Assembly: GCF_000425165.1 (NCBI RefSeq)
Contig: NZ_KE384320.1
Coordinates: forward strand, 344,994 to 408,993
Direction: 5' to 3'
DNA from: Photobacterium halotolerans DSM 18316
Lineage (GTDB): Bacteria; Pseudomonadota; Gammaproteobacteria; Enterobacterales; Vibrionaceae
Length of the DNA stretch: 64,000 nucleotides
The first letter of the stretch is position 1. Each line of letters begins with the position of its first letter. Below, piece by piece: positions 8,013 through 17,078 of the stretch. Under the pieces are notes generated by a model. The model was not told where the DNA came from, did no database searches, and saw nothing but the letters and a program-made list of their open reading frames with translations. A program made the translations under genes and the position numbers.

Positions 8013-10448
8013 CTAACTTATTCCCGATGAGATCAACAGCGCATGGTTCATATTAAAGTTAATCTCTTTCCATCGTTTAACTAATGTTGCCGCACATGGA
8101 TTACCTGCAAGCTGATTCATACGAACCCAATCAACATCTAACAAATCAGCAAGTAATTCGATGTCCAATTCACCTTGTAAGGTGTGCCATTGTCGGATGC
8201 TGGGCTGTCTCATTAACTGAGCTTTTGGAGAGGTTAATCCACCGACAACAAAATATCCCTTTTCTTTGTCGTACCATATGCGTTGAATACCCGGTATGTT
8301 GCTCATCCACCGTTTGATGTCGTTTAAAGGCTTATCGAAGTATCGGGATAACAAGGTATCTAAACTACCACTGATTGATGTGTCTTTTTTCTTACCTCGC
8401 TTATCTAACCAACGCTGAATAACCTCTTTTTTCACCTGATAGTAAGTCACCTTCGTTTCATTTTGCTGATTAAGAGAAACTAATTGTTCTTGCCATAATT
8501 CAACTAATTCGGGTAACTCACGTTCAAATCGCATTGTTGTCTTTTGGCTAGATAACACGCCATCATCACTCAACTCTTTAACAATATTGAGCAGTACTTC
8601 AATATCAGGAAGCACCCAATCCAACAATGGATAAGGCTTCTGCTTCTTTGTTAGGTCCGAAAACGCATCTTCCATACCTAATGGCAGTATATTCGTTTGG
8701 TCATATGAGGGATCTTGCATCATGATTGACACTTGAGCGCCTTCGACCTTACTCAAAACAAGAGTAATCCTTGCCGCAAACCGACGTTGTTTATCAACTT
8801 CCGAGCCATAATAATCCATTACTACATTCTGCCGGTAACTATAGGGCCAGTTCTCATTCATCAAATTTAGTAAGTCATCTACAGATGTTTCAAAACTGGA
8901 TAAGTAATCATTCGCTTTCGAAATCATATCGGAGTCTGTTGGATCGAAAGGAATTAGTACCGGTCTATCGTTTGAAACCGTAAACAAATAGCCATCAGTA
9001 ATAACTATGGTTGATTCGTTTAAGCAAGCACGTTGCAATGGCAAAACCTGCGAAACGGGTCTGTCTACGTCAATGAGTAAACGTTTAATCTCTAACTCTT
9101 TAAGAACTACTTCAAGCTTTCTAATAATCGCTTCTTTGTAGGTCTTACTATCCAAAAGGTCATCACTGTAGCTGTAATAACCACCTTCAGGTGCAGCATA
9201 TAGCTTGATTGGGTCTTCATCGCTTTTTGACTCGATTAACAGCCCTTTTTCAACAGGGTCTCCAGTTACATCATGAGGATTTACGTTGATATGTTGAACT
9301 GCGCACCGCCCAACTAGATACTTCGTTAGTGGGTAACGGTCATCTTCGATACCCTTCTCTTGGTCTAACAGAATCAAAACACGATCCGAACGCTCAAGCT
9401 CTATCCGTTCAAAGTCATTTGGTGCAACGCCATCTAGTAGATCCCATGAAACACTGACCCCTTTCTGTGAAATTAGGGATTTAAACAAGTCCAAGATTTC
9501 TTTAGAAGAAACTACAGTATTAATTCTTATGTCTATGACCTTGATTTCGCCGGATATCTCAATGCTTGGGAATGTCGACTTAGCCTTATTTGCCTTGTGT
9601 TTAGTTTTCAACGTCAACGGTTGAAGATTTAAAGTTTTAGCCGCAAGTTCAAAACCATAATCACGCGCAAAACGGATAAACTCATCTTGCACAGGTTTTA
9701 ACACCATAGGCCAACTTTGCTCAAATCTCTTTGGTGTAGAAAGATCCAGAAACGGACGCTGTTTACGCGAGTTTTTACTCTTGCCGATCTCTTTAAACAA
9801 GGTTCCTTTCGGCTTTTTTTCATTGCCTGGATACCACCTGACGAGTACCTTATTTTTGTCATAGACCCACACAGGCTTCTTAATACGATCTATATCTTCG
9901 TCGTTGGATAGCGGTCTCAATGGAACATTGGTATAAAAAAGAGCAATCTCAGTGGTATTGCCATCTTTTAGCTGCTGAGTTCTACAATCTAGGCTGATCG
10001 CATTTACACCGCCAGCCCAGCTATCTACTTTCAATAACGGACAGCCTAAGCTGTAAGCTCCTTTACAGTGACCACCAAAAGCCCGCAATGAGCGCATCAT
10101 TAGTCGAATCCACACAGGATTTAACACCGGTGAATATTCAACGCGAACCGGAGTAATAGGTTGCAACTCAGCGTCTACAATAGACGGAGGAATATCACTT
10201 GAACTTTGCAAAGCCACATAGAGACCAAACTGATTACCATTTTTTTTCATTAAATAGGCAAACTGCCGACTGTCTAGTTCAGCATCAATACGTTCTTCCC
10301 AGGCTTTCTTCTCTTTCCACTGATAGTTGTTATTGAGAAGTGGATAGTGATAAACCACAAATTTGTTGGCTTTATCTGCATCAACCTCGCTATTTAAATA
10401 AACCAAATGAGACAGCGGCAACTTCCTCAAATCTTTATTTTTATCCAT
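8013..10448 (-). CDS. Candidate Argonaute/PIWI-like protein, DdmE- or PIWI-RE-like (811 aa)
   Basis: The start is the ATG at 10448, coupled to the previous gene by TAATG and preceded by GAGGGAGCAAGG; the open frame runs 15 codons further upstream inside the neighbour. No catalytic motif is certain. Around residues 300-395 there is a Rossmann-like MID pattern: a beta strand DRVLILLD, then Tyr372, Lys376 and Gln385 spaced as in the 5'-phosphate pocket of Argonautes (YPLTKYLVG..VQHI). A strand LLIDVDR follows (about 460), as at the start of PIWI domains. I cannot find a convincing DEDX tetrad, so it would be a catalytically inactive guide/target binder. Partner gene and order match ddmD-ddmE, but the V. 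cholerae DdmE is shorter (about 690 aa, from memory). A PIWI-RE protein is the main alternative. Function is inferred, not shown. Confidence 0.45.
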   Translation of the reverse strand: MDKNKDLRKLPLSHLVYLNSEVDADKANKFVVYHYPLLNNNYQWKEKKAWEERIDAELDSRQFAYLMKKNGNQFGLYVALQSSSDIPPSIVDAELQPITPVRVEYSPVLNPVWIRLMMRSLRAFGGHCKGAYSLGCPLLKVDSWAGGVNAISLDCRTQQLKDGNTTEIALFYTNVPLRPLSNDEDIDRIKKPVWVYDKNKVLVRWYPGNEKKPKGTLFKEIGKSKNSRKQRPFLDLSTPKRFEQSWPMVLKPVQDEFIRFARDYGFELAAKTLNLQPLTLKTKHKANKAKSTFPSIEISGEIKVIDIRINTVVSSKEILDLFKSLISQKGVSVSWDLLDGVAPNDFERIELERSDRVLILLDQEKGIEDDRYPLTKYLVGRCAVQHINVNPHDVTGDPVEKGLLIESKSDEDPIKLYAAPEGGYYSYSDDLLDSKTYKEAIIRKLEVVLKELEIKRLLIDVDRPVSQVLPLQRACLNESTIVITDGYLFTVSNDRPVLIPFDPTDSDMISKANDYLSSFETSVDDLLNLMNENWPYSYRQNVVMDYYGSEVDKQRRFAARITLVLSKVEGAQVSIMMQDPSYDQTNILPLGMEDAFSDLTKKQKPYPLLDWVLPDIEVLLNIVKELSDDGVLSSQKTTMRFERELPELVELWQEQLVSLNQQNETKVTYYQVKKEVIQRWLDKRGKKKDTSISGSLDTLLSRYFDKPLNDIKRWMSNIPGIQRIWYDKEKGYFVVGGLTSPKAQLMRQPSIRQWHTLQGELDIELLADLLDVDWVRMNQLAGNPCAATLVKRWKEINFNMNHALLISSGIS

Positions 10449-13400
10449 TAACCTTGCTCCCTCATACGCTGCCAAACTATTTTCGAAAACCACTTAAAGC
10501 CAGACGTCATTTGATATCCATCGCTCACCAAACAACCGGGTAGAAACAGGATTGAAGCATTCTCAACTTTTACTGGCTCCAACATTTCAGAAAAGCCCGA
10601 TAAGGAACAATCTTCACCAGTCAATAGGTTCGCGATTACCAAAATGGCATTTTCACCACGGATTTGTCGGATCTTTTCCAGCTTCTTAATTATTCCCAAA
10701 GGCGCAAATTCAGGATGTTTGCCGGAAGCAAGCCATTGCTCAAAGCCTTCATCCGACTGTTCCAGAGCAGCTATAGACCAAAATTTAGCATCAACAAAAA
10801 CATCCGCGTTTGCTATCTCAAAATCATATAATTCAAACAGCTCATGGTTGTAGACGTCTTGTTTAGTGACTAGCTGCTTGTCACTCAGCAATGCGCGAAT
10901 ACCTTCCTCACCAATACGCCCTTGTAAAATTCGCTGAATCACGACGGGATGAAATGCAAATTGCTCTTCCATGTCGTTGGCAAACGGCTGAAACGACGTT
11001 CGAAAACCTTTACGATTAAACCAATCCGAAATAGCAGGTTGCCGATTAACAACCTCATAAAGCGTCTGTGGGTTATATTTAATCAATCCGGCTGCTCGCT
11101 TCGCAAAGAACTGCCAACTTTTTTGGTCGTACCATATTTCACCAGTAACCTTTGTTTCCTCGGGCCGTTCAAAGCACGCCCAACGACACAAAGGCTCAGT
11201 AATGCCAAACGTATTGTTATGCGGCATCCATTGGAGGTCATGCTGCAATACAGCGCGGCCTAGTTCATGCCAAAGCCCTGAAATATCTTCAATACAACCC
11301 TTACCTTGTCGTGCATCTCGGATAGCGGAAACTAACTTGTTATCAATAATATCTACCGCAGCAGAGCCATCTTGGGATCGCGTTTTCAACAGGGCAAGAA
11401 AGTTGGAAACCGATGCATCTTCGGAATGAGTAAGATCATCAATAAGCTGGTTATTAAGGTTTGAAACCCAATTTCGGTTGTTAGTACAAACAGTTAGTTG
11501 GCCGTAGTTGCGAAGATGAGCTGCTACATCATCGCTTAAATGAATGGCTACATGCGGCACATACGTCCAAGCACGTTCAATACGTCCAACTTGCTGCTGC
11601 ACGTCAGCGGCAAGATTCTTAACATAGTCATTAGTCCCTTTATAAAGCTTGTTTAGCTCCTGGATTTTAGAGACTGAGTTATTCATCAACGGCATAATAA
11701 ATTGCCGCTGCTGCTTACGTGAAAACTCTGAACGCCTGACTAATTTTTCTAAGTTTCTGAGCTGAAAACCAGCATGAGACATTTCATCATCATCGTCATT
11801 GCTATCCCATGGTGAAAAATAAAAGTGCTTACTTTCAATAATAAACAGCGACGTCAGATCCATTTGTCCTTGAGACTCAGGCAAGGAGTAATCCAAATTA
11901 ATGCCATTGGTAGCGGATGCAGTTTGTGTCATTACCACCACGGTACGGCCAGAGTCGAACGCCGCTTGATATGCGTGCTCAAATCCTTCTCGTTTTTGTG
12001 CTTCAGCATTGAGCAAGCAAACCATCATGGGCTTACCATTGACCGTTAAAGGAATAAACACATCGTCAAAAGAAGACAATACGCCAGTGGTTGATCGCTC
12101 CATTTCAAGCCAATCAGCGCTCATTCTGCTGTTTTCTGCGGTATCACTTATCAACCACTTCCTGAGGTATTTAACTGAGTTAACAAAGGCCAAGTGCCCT
12201 TTATGTTGTGGCTCATTCGCTGCTAAATGCAGAACGTGCAGTAATTTAAACAACACAGACTGCCGGTATTCATACTTGTAATCTGAGTGCTCAGCCTCAA
12301 AAAATGCAGCGTTCAAATGCAGCTTTGCCTCCTGAAAAACTGGCGCATCGGTAGCATCATCAAAGTCATGAATCGTGGTTTTAAGTGCCGAGCGACGCTT
12401 TTCAGATTTGTCTTTAACCAACGAGCGGATCACTGCCATTTGCAGCTGCTTATCCTCGTCAGTTTGTAAATATGGAATCGGCTTCTTAAACCAATCTTCG
12501 GGTCGCTGCTCAAAGCTATCGCCCAAAAAACTCTCGGTACATTGTGGATTGCGGGCTTGTGCCACGTAACGCAAAGCGCTTTCAATCCAGCGTATATCGA
12601 AATGACCAATCCCCCTTTCAATATAAGAGGTTGCGGATAACGCAAAAACAAGATTTCTACTCGATAGCGAAACCATTAACCCTTCAGGTGTTGTCGGCAA
12701 TAGTGCTCGTTTAATCTTGATCCTCAACGGGTCAATATCCGCTTCAGCTTCATCCGTGGTTAACAGCCAAGTTGTCAGACCAAACATATTCGTCTGAGTA
12801 TTAGGTAATAGGTTTGATTTACTGAGCGCTTCTAACTCAGGTAAGCTAGTGCGAGGCAAGGAGAACAGCGATAAACTTGGTAACGCCGAGCTGTAGTATG
12901 ATGGTCGATAGTCATTCGCTGGGTCAAACAGCAACCGGTTTAACCGAACAAGATACTCATAGGCTTCAGATTCATCACTAGCGAACTGCGACAACAACAA
13001 ACTGAAGCGTCTGATATATTTCTCCATCACCCGCAGGAAATCACCGACATCAACCGATATGTCATCGCTTTCTCCATAACTTTTGACTTCAAAGCCATGA
13101 GGCCTTTGCTGTAATTTCAAAGGCTCACTGGTCACTAAGTGATCTGAGCGAAACAGATATTTCTTTTCGAACGGCACACCTGATTCATACTGCTTTAAAG
13201 GTATTACCAGCGCCCTAGACCGATTGAGATCGACACCTTTACTTATCAGATCCTCCTCTAACTCAGCAATGAGCTGTTTAAGCTCACTGTAAAGCTCAGG
13301 TATAGGCTGTGCAGTCACAAACTGCATTCGTGCTAATAAGCGCTTACCCCCTTCAAGCAATTGACCAATACACTCAGGCGGCTCTTGCACCATTTGAGAC

Positions 13401-14329
13401 TGGGCGAGTAATGTTTGTAAAATGTCCGCTTGGTAATCAAACTCATCAACAAATACCACCTTACCGGCCAGTTGCCCGCTCGACATCCTGACTTTCTGCT
13501 TTCCGTCGTAAAAGGAAGCAAACAGTTTTTGCGTTGTTAACACCAGTAAATGTTGCTTATCATCGTGCCAGGCAATAGCGGGGAAAATTCGACGCACCCA
13601 TTTATTTTCTCTGAATAAACGAAGTTTTTCTTTTGCTTGCTCCGTGAGTTCATGCGCCTTGCCATGGTGCTTACTGGAATATTTGACTGCCTTCTCTAAA
13701 GACGACATGCACCCAAGTAACGTACGCTCTAAAAATCCACACAGTTTTCTTAGTTCTTGCTCCTCTCTTTCGAGCAAGACACCCATCGAATCAGGGTGTT
13801 TCTTTTTATACTCAACGTTACGGGCAATGGCGGCAACGTTATGACAAGTGCGAACGAGAGCCTCTTTATCGGCATTAGAACGAAACGCACCTAAACCATA
13901 GATATCCTCAATGGCCTTATAAGGATCGGGCAAGTCAGATTTTTGAACGCCTTGTTCATGTGGCAGTGCCCGTTGAGAAACAGCACTGACGACAGTTTCA
14001 TCTTGAGCATAAAGAATGCTAACTCGCAGTGGGTTACCTGAGCTGTCTTTTGCACTCGTGGCACTGTCATAAATGTCATGCAGGATATTCCAACGATGGG
14101 TAACTAAGATAGCCTGCAACCCTTTGGATTTTATAAATTCAAGGCTCGCTGGAATTTTCCCGTCCGGGCTACGATAAAGAGAACTACTTTTGCCACCGCC
14201 TGTTGGGCCTTGCAACTGGCAAAAGCCAGCAATAGCCTTTTCGTTCTTTGCATTAACCGATAGAGCAAGTGCCTGTTCAATCGTATGCGCAATTATTTGA
14301 TTATAAGAAGTCGGTATTGGCTGACTCAT
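10448..14329 (-). CDS. SF2 helicase with C-terminal PD-(D/E)XK nuclease, DdmD-like (1293 aa)
   Basis: Helicase motifs read in order: Walker A GPTGGGKSSS (41-50), motif Ia VTHRW (76-80), Walker B VDEFD (294-298), motif III SAT (565-567), motif V ATNGINLD (806-813), motif VI QQVGRIER (912-919). Near the C-terminus, ELYDFEIANADVFVDAKFW carries the D..D-x-K pattern of PD-(D/E)XK nucleases, with the lysine at about residue 1182. A helicase plus terminal nuclease of this size next to a MID/PIWI-like gene is the architecture of DdmD of the DdmDE plasmid-elimination system of V. cholerae VPI-2, and also resembles helicase/REase pairs of PIWI-RE operons. The ATG at 14329 is 96 bp after res. Likely role: unwinding and degrading invading DNA, recruited by its partner. 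Assignment rests on motifs and context. Confidence 0.6.
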   Translation of the reverse strand: MSQPIPTSYNQIIAHTIEQALALSVNAKNEKAIAGFCQLQGPTGGGKSSSLYRSPDGKIPASLEFIKSKGLQAILVTHRWNILHDIYDSATSAKDSSGNPLRVSILYAQDETVVSAVSQRALPHEQGVQKSDLPDPYKAIEDIYGLGAFRSNADKEALVRTCHNVAAIARNVEYKKKHPDSMGVLLEREEQELRKLCGFLERTLLGCMSSLEKAVKYSSKHHGKAHELTEQAKEKLRLFRENKWVRRIFPAIAWHDDKQHLLVLTTQKLFASFYDGKQKVRMSSGQLAGKVVFVDEFDYQADILQTLLAQSQMVQEPPECIGQLLEGGKRLLARMQFVTAQPIPELYSELKQLIAELEEDLISKGVDLNRSRALVIPLKQYESGVPFEKKYLFRSDHLVTSEPLKLQQRPHGFEVKSYGESDDISVDVGDFLRVMEKYIRRFSLLLSQFASDESEAYEYLVRLNRLLFDPANDYRPSYYSSALPSLSLFSLPRTSLPELEALSKSNLLPNTQTNMFGLTTWLLTTDEAEADIDPLRIKIKRALLPTTPEGLMVSLSSRNLVFALSATSYIERGIGHFDIRWIESALRYVAQARNPQCTESFLGDSFEQRPEDWFKKPIPYLQTDEDKQLQMAVIRSLVKDKSEKRRSALKTTIHDFDDATDAPVFQEAKLHLNAAFFEAEHSDYKYEYRQSVLFKLLHVLHLAANEPQHKGHLAFVNSVKYLRKWLISDTAENSRMSADWLEMERSTTGVLSSFDDVFIPLTVNGKPMMVCLLNAEAQKREGFEHAYQAAFDSGRTVVVMTQTASATNGINLDYSLPESQGQMDLTSLFIIESKHFYFSPWDSNDDDDEMSHAGFQLRNLEKLVRRSEFSRKQQRQFIMPLMNNSVSKIQELNKLYKGTNDYVKNLAADVQQQVGRIERAWTYVPHVAIHLSDDVAAHLRNYGQLTVCTNNRNWVSNLNNQLIDDLTHSEDASVSNFLALLKTRSQDGSAAVDIIDNKLVSAIRDARQGKGCIEDISGLWHELGRAVLQHDLQWMPHNNTFGITEPLCRWACFERPEETKVTGEIWYDQKSWQFFAKRAAGLIKYNPQTLYEVVNRQPAISDWFNRKGFRTSFQPFANDMEEQFAFHPVVIQRILQGRIGEEGIRALLSDKQLVTKQDVYNHELFELYDFEIANADVFVDAKFWSIAALEQSDEGFEQWLASGKHPEFAPLGIIKKLEKIRQIRGENAILVIANLLTGEDCSLSGFSEMLEPVKVENASILFLPGCLVSDGYQMTSGFKWFSKIVWQRMREQG

Positions 14330-14364
14330 CTAAATCCTCGTTAACTTGATATTCCTTTTGAGTT

Positions 14365-14388
14365 TCGCCCCTTTTTTAGATGGGGCGA
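14365..14388. other. GC-rich hairpin between res and the helicase gene
   Basis: TCGCCCC (14365-14371) and GGGGCGA (14382-14388) can pair over a 10-base A/T loop in the 96-bp gap. On the leftward transcript there is no T run after it, so it is not a standard terminator. It could be an attenuator, an RNA-processing site or a protein-binding site separating the R-M part from the helicase/PIWI part. Confidence 0.5.
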
Positions 14389-14425
14389 CAAGGTTGGAGA
14401 CAACACAACACCAACAAATGACTCA

Positions 14426-17077
14426 TTAATTCAATTCGGGCACGATCTCTTGTGACCAACTGTCTTCCATCAGCATTCTGAACGACATGCCACCCGACGC
14501 TGCTTCCAACGTAAGCTCGCCAGCATCTACGGCCGTCTTGACGTGTTCAGTTAATAGATCAAATAATCGGCGTTTGTACTCAGTGTCATCGTTCCCTTTT
14601 AAATGCTCACCCTTGGTTTCCAGTACAGAGAAGCGGTAACTGCCAGAATCCGGTTGTTCGACGCACACCAACAAGTCAGGGTAAACCTTTTGCTTTTGCC
14701 AACCTTGCAGACTGTACTCGCGTTGATTTACTGCAATACGATGCCACCAATACACAGACTCTTGCCTATCCAAATACCAAGCAGTATCACGCTCTAAATT
14801 GTTCAGACCATTTTGATAGACCTTTTCGAACAGGCTTTTTTCGAGTTCAGATCCATCTTTGCGGCGAAGCACCTGATCATGCTCACTAACATTAACCTCT
14901 AAGGTTTGCGCCAGTTCCCAATTTAGCTTCTTGTTATCTGAAGCGAGTAGGCGCAGGGAAATATCACCGTTGTCCAACTTAGATCTGAAGATTTGCTCCG
15001 ATAATTGCGCGACCTGTTGTTTAATGTCGCGCTTCATCTCTTTGAGTAGTTCAAGGCGGTTAGTAAACAAGGCCTCCTCAGAAACGCCATTACCACGCAA
15101 GATGTCTAACGTGTGCGTTAACACCCGCATGGCTTGCCAGGGGTTTGGAATAACATCGGTGAGCTGCCTTACCATAAACGAGATATCTAGGCCTGCACTG
15201 GGGTCAAAATCGATGTTTTCGTGGATCGGATCGGCCAAGTCCAGTTCGCCTTGGTTATCCTTTGACATTTTGTAGTCAATACGGGCAATCGTGCGCTGTA
15301 ACTTGTCGTCCACTAGCTGGAAGTTCTCAGCGTTCAAATAAGACAGCGATTCCCAATCTAAGTCACCCAGCACATCCCGTTCATAATCAAACAAGCGGAA
15401 GCCGTCTTTGTACCCAGCATCACGATGTAAAACCCGAGGCAAGAATATTTTCGGTAGGGTACGAAAACGCTCTCTACGCAATAACGTTTCTTTGCTTACC
15501 ACTGTAGCGGGCTTATTGGCTTCCGAGGCTTTAACCTGATTCGCCACATCCCCCATACCTTCTTCTTCTAAACCTTGCTTAACACCGGCGACGGCTTCCA
15601 TCACATCCTGATCAAAGGTATAGACGTAACACTCATCTAAACTTGGTTTTTGTGTTAAGCGAGCATGTGGTTGACGTAGTACCCGGCCAATCATTTGGGT
15701 GATTGCCGTTCTGGCGGTCATTTTTGACAACACGGTTAACACATAAGCAAAGGGGCAATCCCAACCTTCACGCAGCGCATCCTTTGTGATGATGTATTTA
15801 ACGGGGCACATTTCGCTGAGCAAATCATCATCCCCCAACTCGTCTTTGTCAGACGTTTTCAGGCGAATTTCATTTTCATTCACGCCCAATTTTTCCATCA
15901 AATACTCACGGGCGTCTTCCGCATGCACAAATGCGGAATCACGCTGGTCTTTACCTGTGCGCTCAACACGAATCAGCATGATGGGGCGAATGTAGCGACC
16001 GGTTTCGTTTTGTAGCTGCCCGGCATCCTGTTCAAGTTCAGCCAGTTTAGCGTGCGCAAGCGACAAGGTATGCTTCCACTCACTTTTGTCTTCGTTGATT
16101 AAGTTGATGGGTAACTTAATCATTTGCTCATCTTTCAAAGCTTGCCCTGACACATTCACCAGCACATTTGAGTGATGCTTACCGTTTGCGTTCGGCGTGG
16201 CAGAGAGCTCTAGAATAAACTTAGGGTTAAATCCACACAGGGTTTCTCTTGCGGTTTCGCTATAGGCTTTATGCCCCTCATCCACAATAATCACTGGACG
16301 AACCATACGTAACACATTGCCTAAGCTTTGTTTGACTGACACAGAGCCAGGGGCTATGCCTTCTTGCCAACCGTAATCTGAAAGATCGTTGCAATCTAAA
16401 TTGCGAATACTGTTCAGAAGCGCCTCATTGGCTGTGGTGTCATCTTCAATGGGGAAGAAGGTGGTAAATCGGCCGCTATCACGGAACATGCGCAAGGTTT
16501 CTTTGGATTGACGCGCACTGGATTGTAGCATCAACAGCATAACGCACAGATTTTCGTCGGTATCCCGTTTGGTAAATGCATCGTTCTTTTCGAGCATTTT
16601 TACGCGCCCACCCGAAGCACGCTCTAGCATTTGCCGATACGGATGCTCACGATTGGCCAACTGTTTCCAGGTTTGTTTGTAAATTGCATCCGACGGCACC
16701 ACCCATAGCACCATACCAGTCTGTTGCGTAAACAAATCAGTTTGCAGGCGCTCAACCGCAGCAACGCCAAGTAAGGTTTTACCACCACCCGTCGGCACTT
16801 TCAGGCACACATTAGGGATTGGCCGCTCTAAGCCGTCAAATCTTGTGACATAAGGCGCAGGCACCAAGTGACCGCTTTTGTCTTTAAGTAGGTCAATACG
16901 GCGCTCCTGTACCAGAGCTTCCCATGTATCTTTGGCGTAATCGGTTAAGCGAGCTTCTTTGCCTTTCATTTTCTGAAAAGCAACAAAGTCTTCCGCATTT
17001 TCCTTGGTGTCGGCCAGCTTTTTTAAGTAATAATCCAGCTTATCCAGCACACCATTTTGGTAGTCTTTTAACTCCAT
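14426..17077 (-). CDS. res: Type III restriction enzyme Res subunit (helicase-nuclease)
   Basis: 883 residues from the ATG at 17077, which follows a GGGGGTG stretch one base after the mod stop; a longer frame to 17128 overlaps mod. SF2 translocase motifs: PTGGGKT (95-101), DEGH box (266-269), SATP (292-295), ALREGWDCPFAYVL and the motif VI stretch QMIGRVLRQP. The C-terminus has PDLLV followed by VLETKG, a PD-(D/E)XK endonuclease core. This is the set expected of type III Res, which cuts DNA together with Mod after ATP-driven movement. Length is within the family range. It forms an operon with mod. All key residues are present, so the enzyme is likely active. Confidence 0.93.
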   Translation of the reverse strand: MELKDYQNGVLDKLDYYLKKLADTKENAEDFVAFQKMKGKEARLTDYAKDTWEALVQERRIDLLKDKSGHLVPAPYVTRFDGLERPIPNVCLKVPTGGGKTLLGVAAVERLQTDLFTQQTGMVLWVVPSDAIYKQTWKQLANREHPYRQMLERASGGRVKMLEKNDAFTKRDTDENLCVMLLMLQSSARQSKETLRMFRDSGRFTTFFPIEDDTTANEALLNSIRNLDCNDLSDYGWQEGIAPGSVSVKQSLGNVLRMVRPVIIVDEGHKAYSETARETLCGFNPKFILELSATPNANGKHHSNVLVNVSGQALKDEQMIKLPINLINEDKSEWKHTLSLAHAKLAELEQDAGQLQNETGRYIRPIMLIRVERTGKDQRDSAFVHAEDAREYLMEKLGVNENEIRLKTSDKDELGDDDLLSEMCPVKYIITKDALREGWDCPFAYVLTVLSKMTARTAITQMIGRVLRQPHARLTQKPSLDECYVYTFDQDVMEAVAGVKQGLEEEGMGDVANQVKASEANKPATVVSKETLLRRERFRTLPKIFLPRVLHRDAGYKDGFRLFDYERDVLGDLDWESLSYLNAENFQLVDDKLQRTIARIDYKMSKDNQGELDLADPIHENIDFDPSAGLDISFMVRQLTDVIPNPWQAMRVLTHTLDILRGNGVSEEALFTNRLELLKEMKRDIKQQVAQLSEQIFRSKLDNGDISLRLLASDNKKLNWELAQTLEVNVSEHDQVLRRKDGSELEKSLFEKVYQNGLNNLERDTAWYLDRQESVYWWHRIAVNQREYSLQGWQKQKVYPDLLVCVEQPDSGSYRFSVLETKGEHLKGNDDTEYKRRLFDLLTEHVKTAVDAGELTLEAASGGMSFRMLMEDSWSQEIVPELN

Positions 17078-17078
17078 G

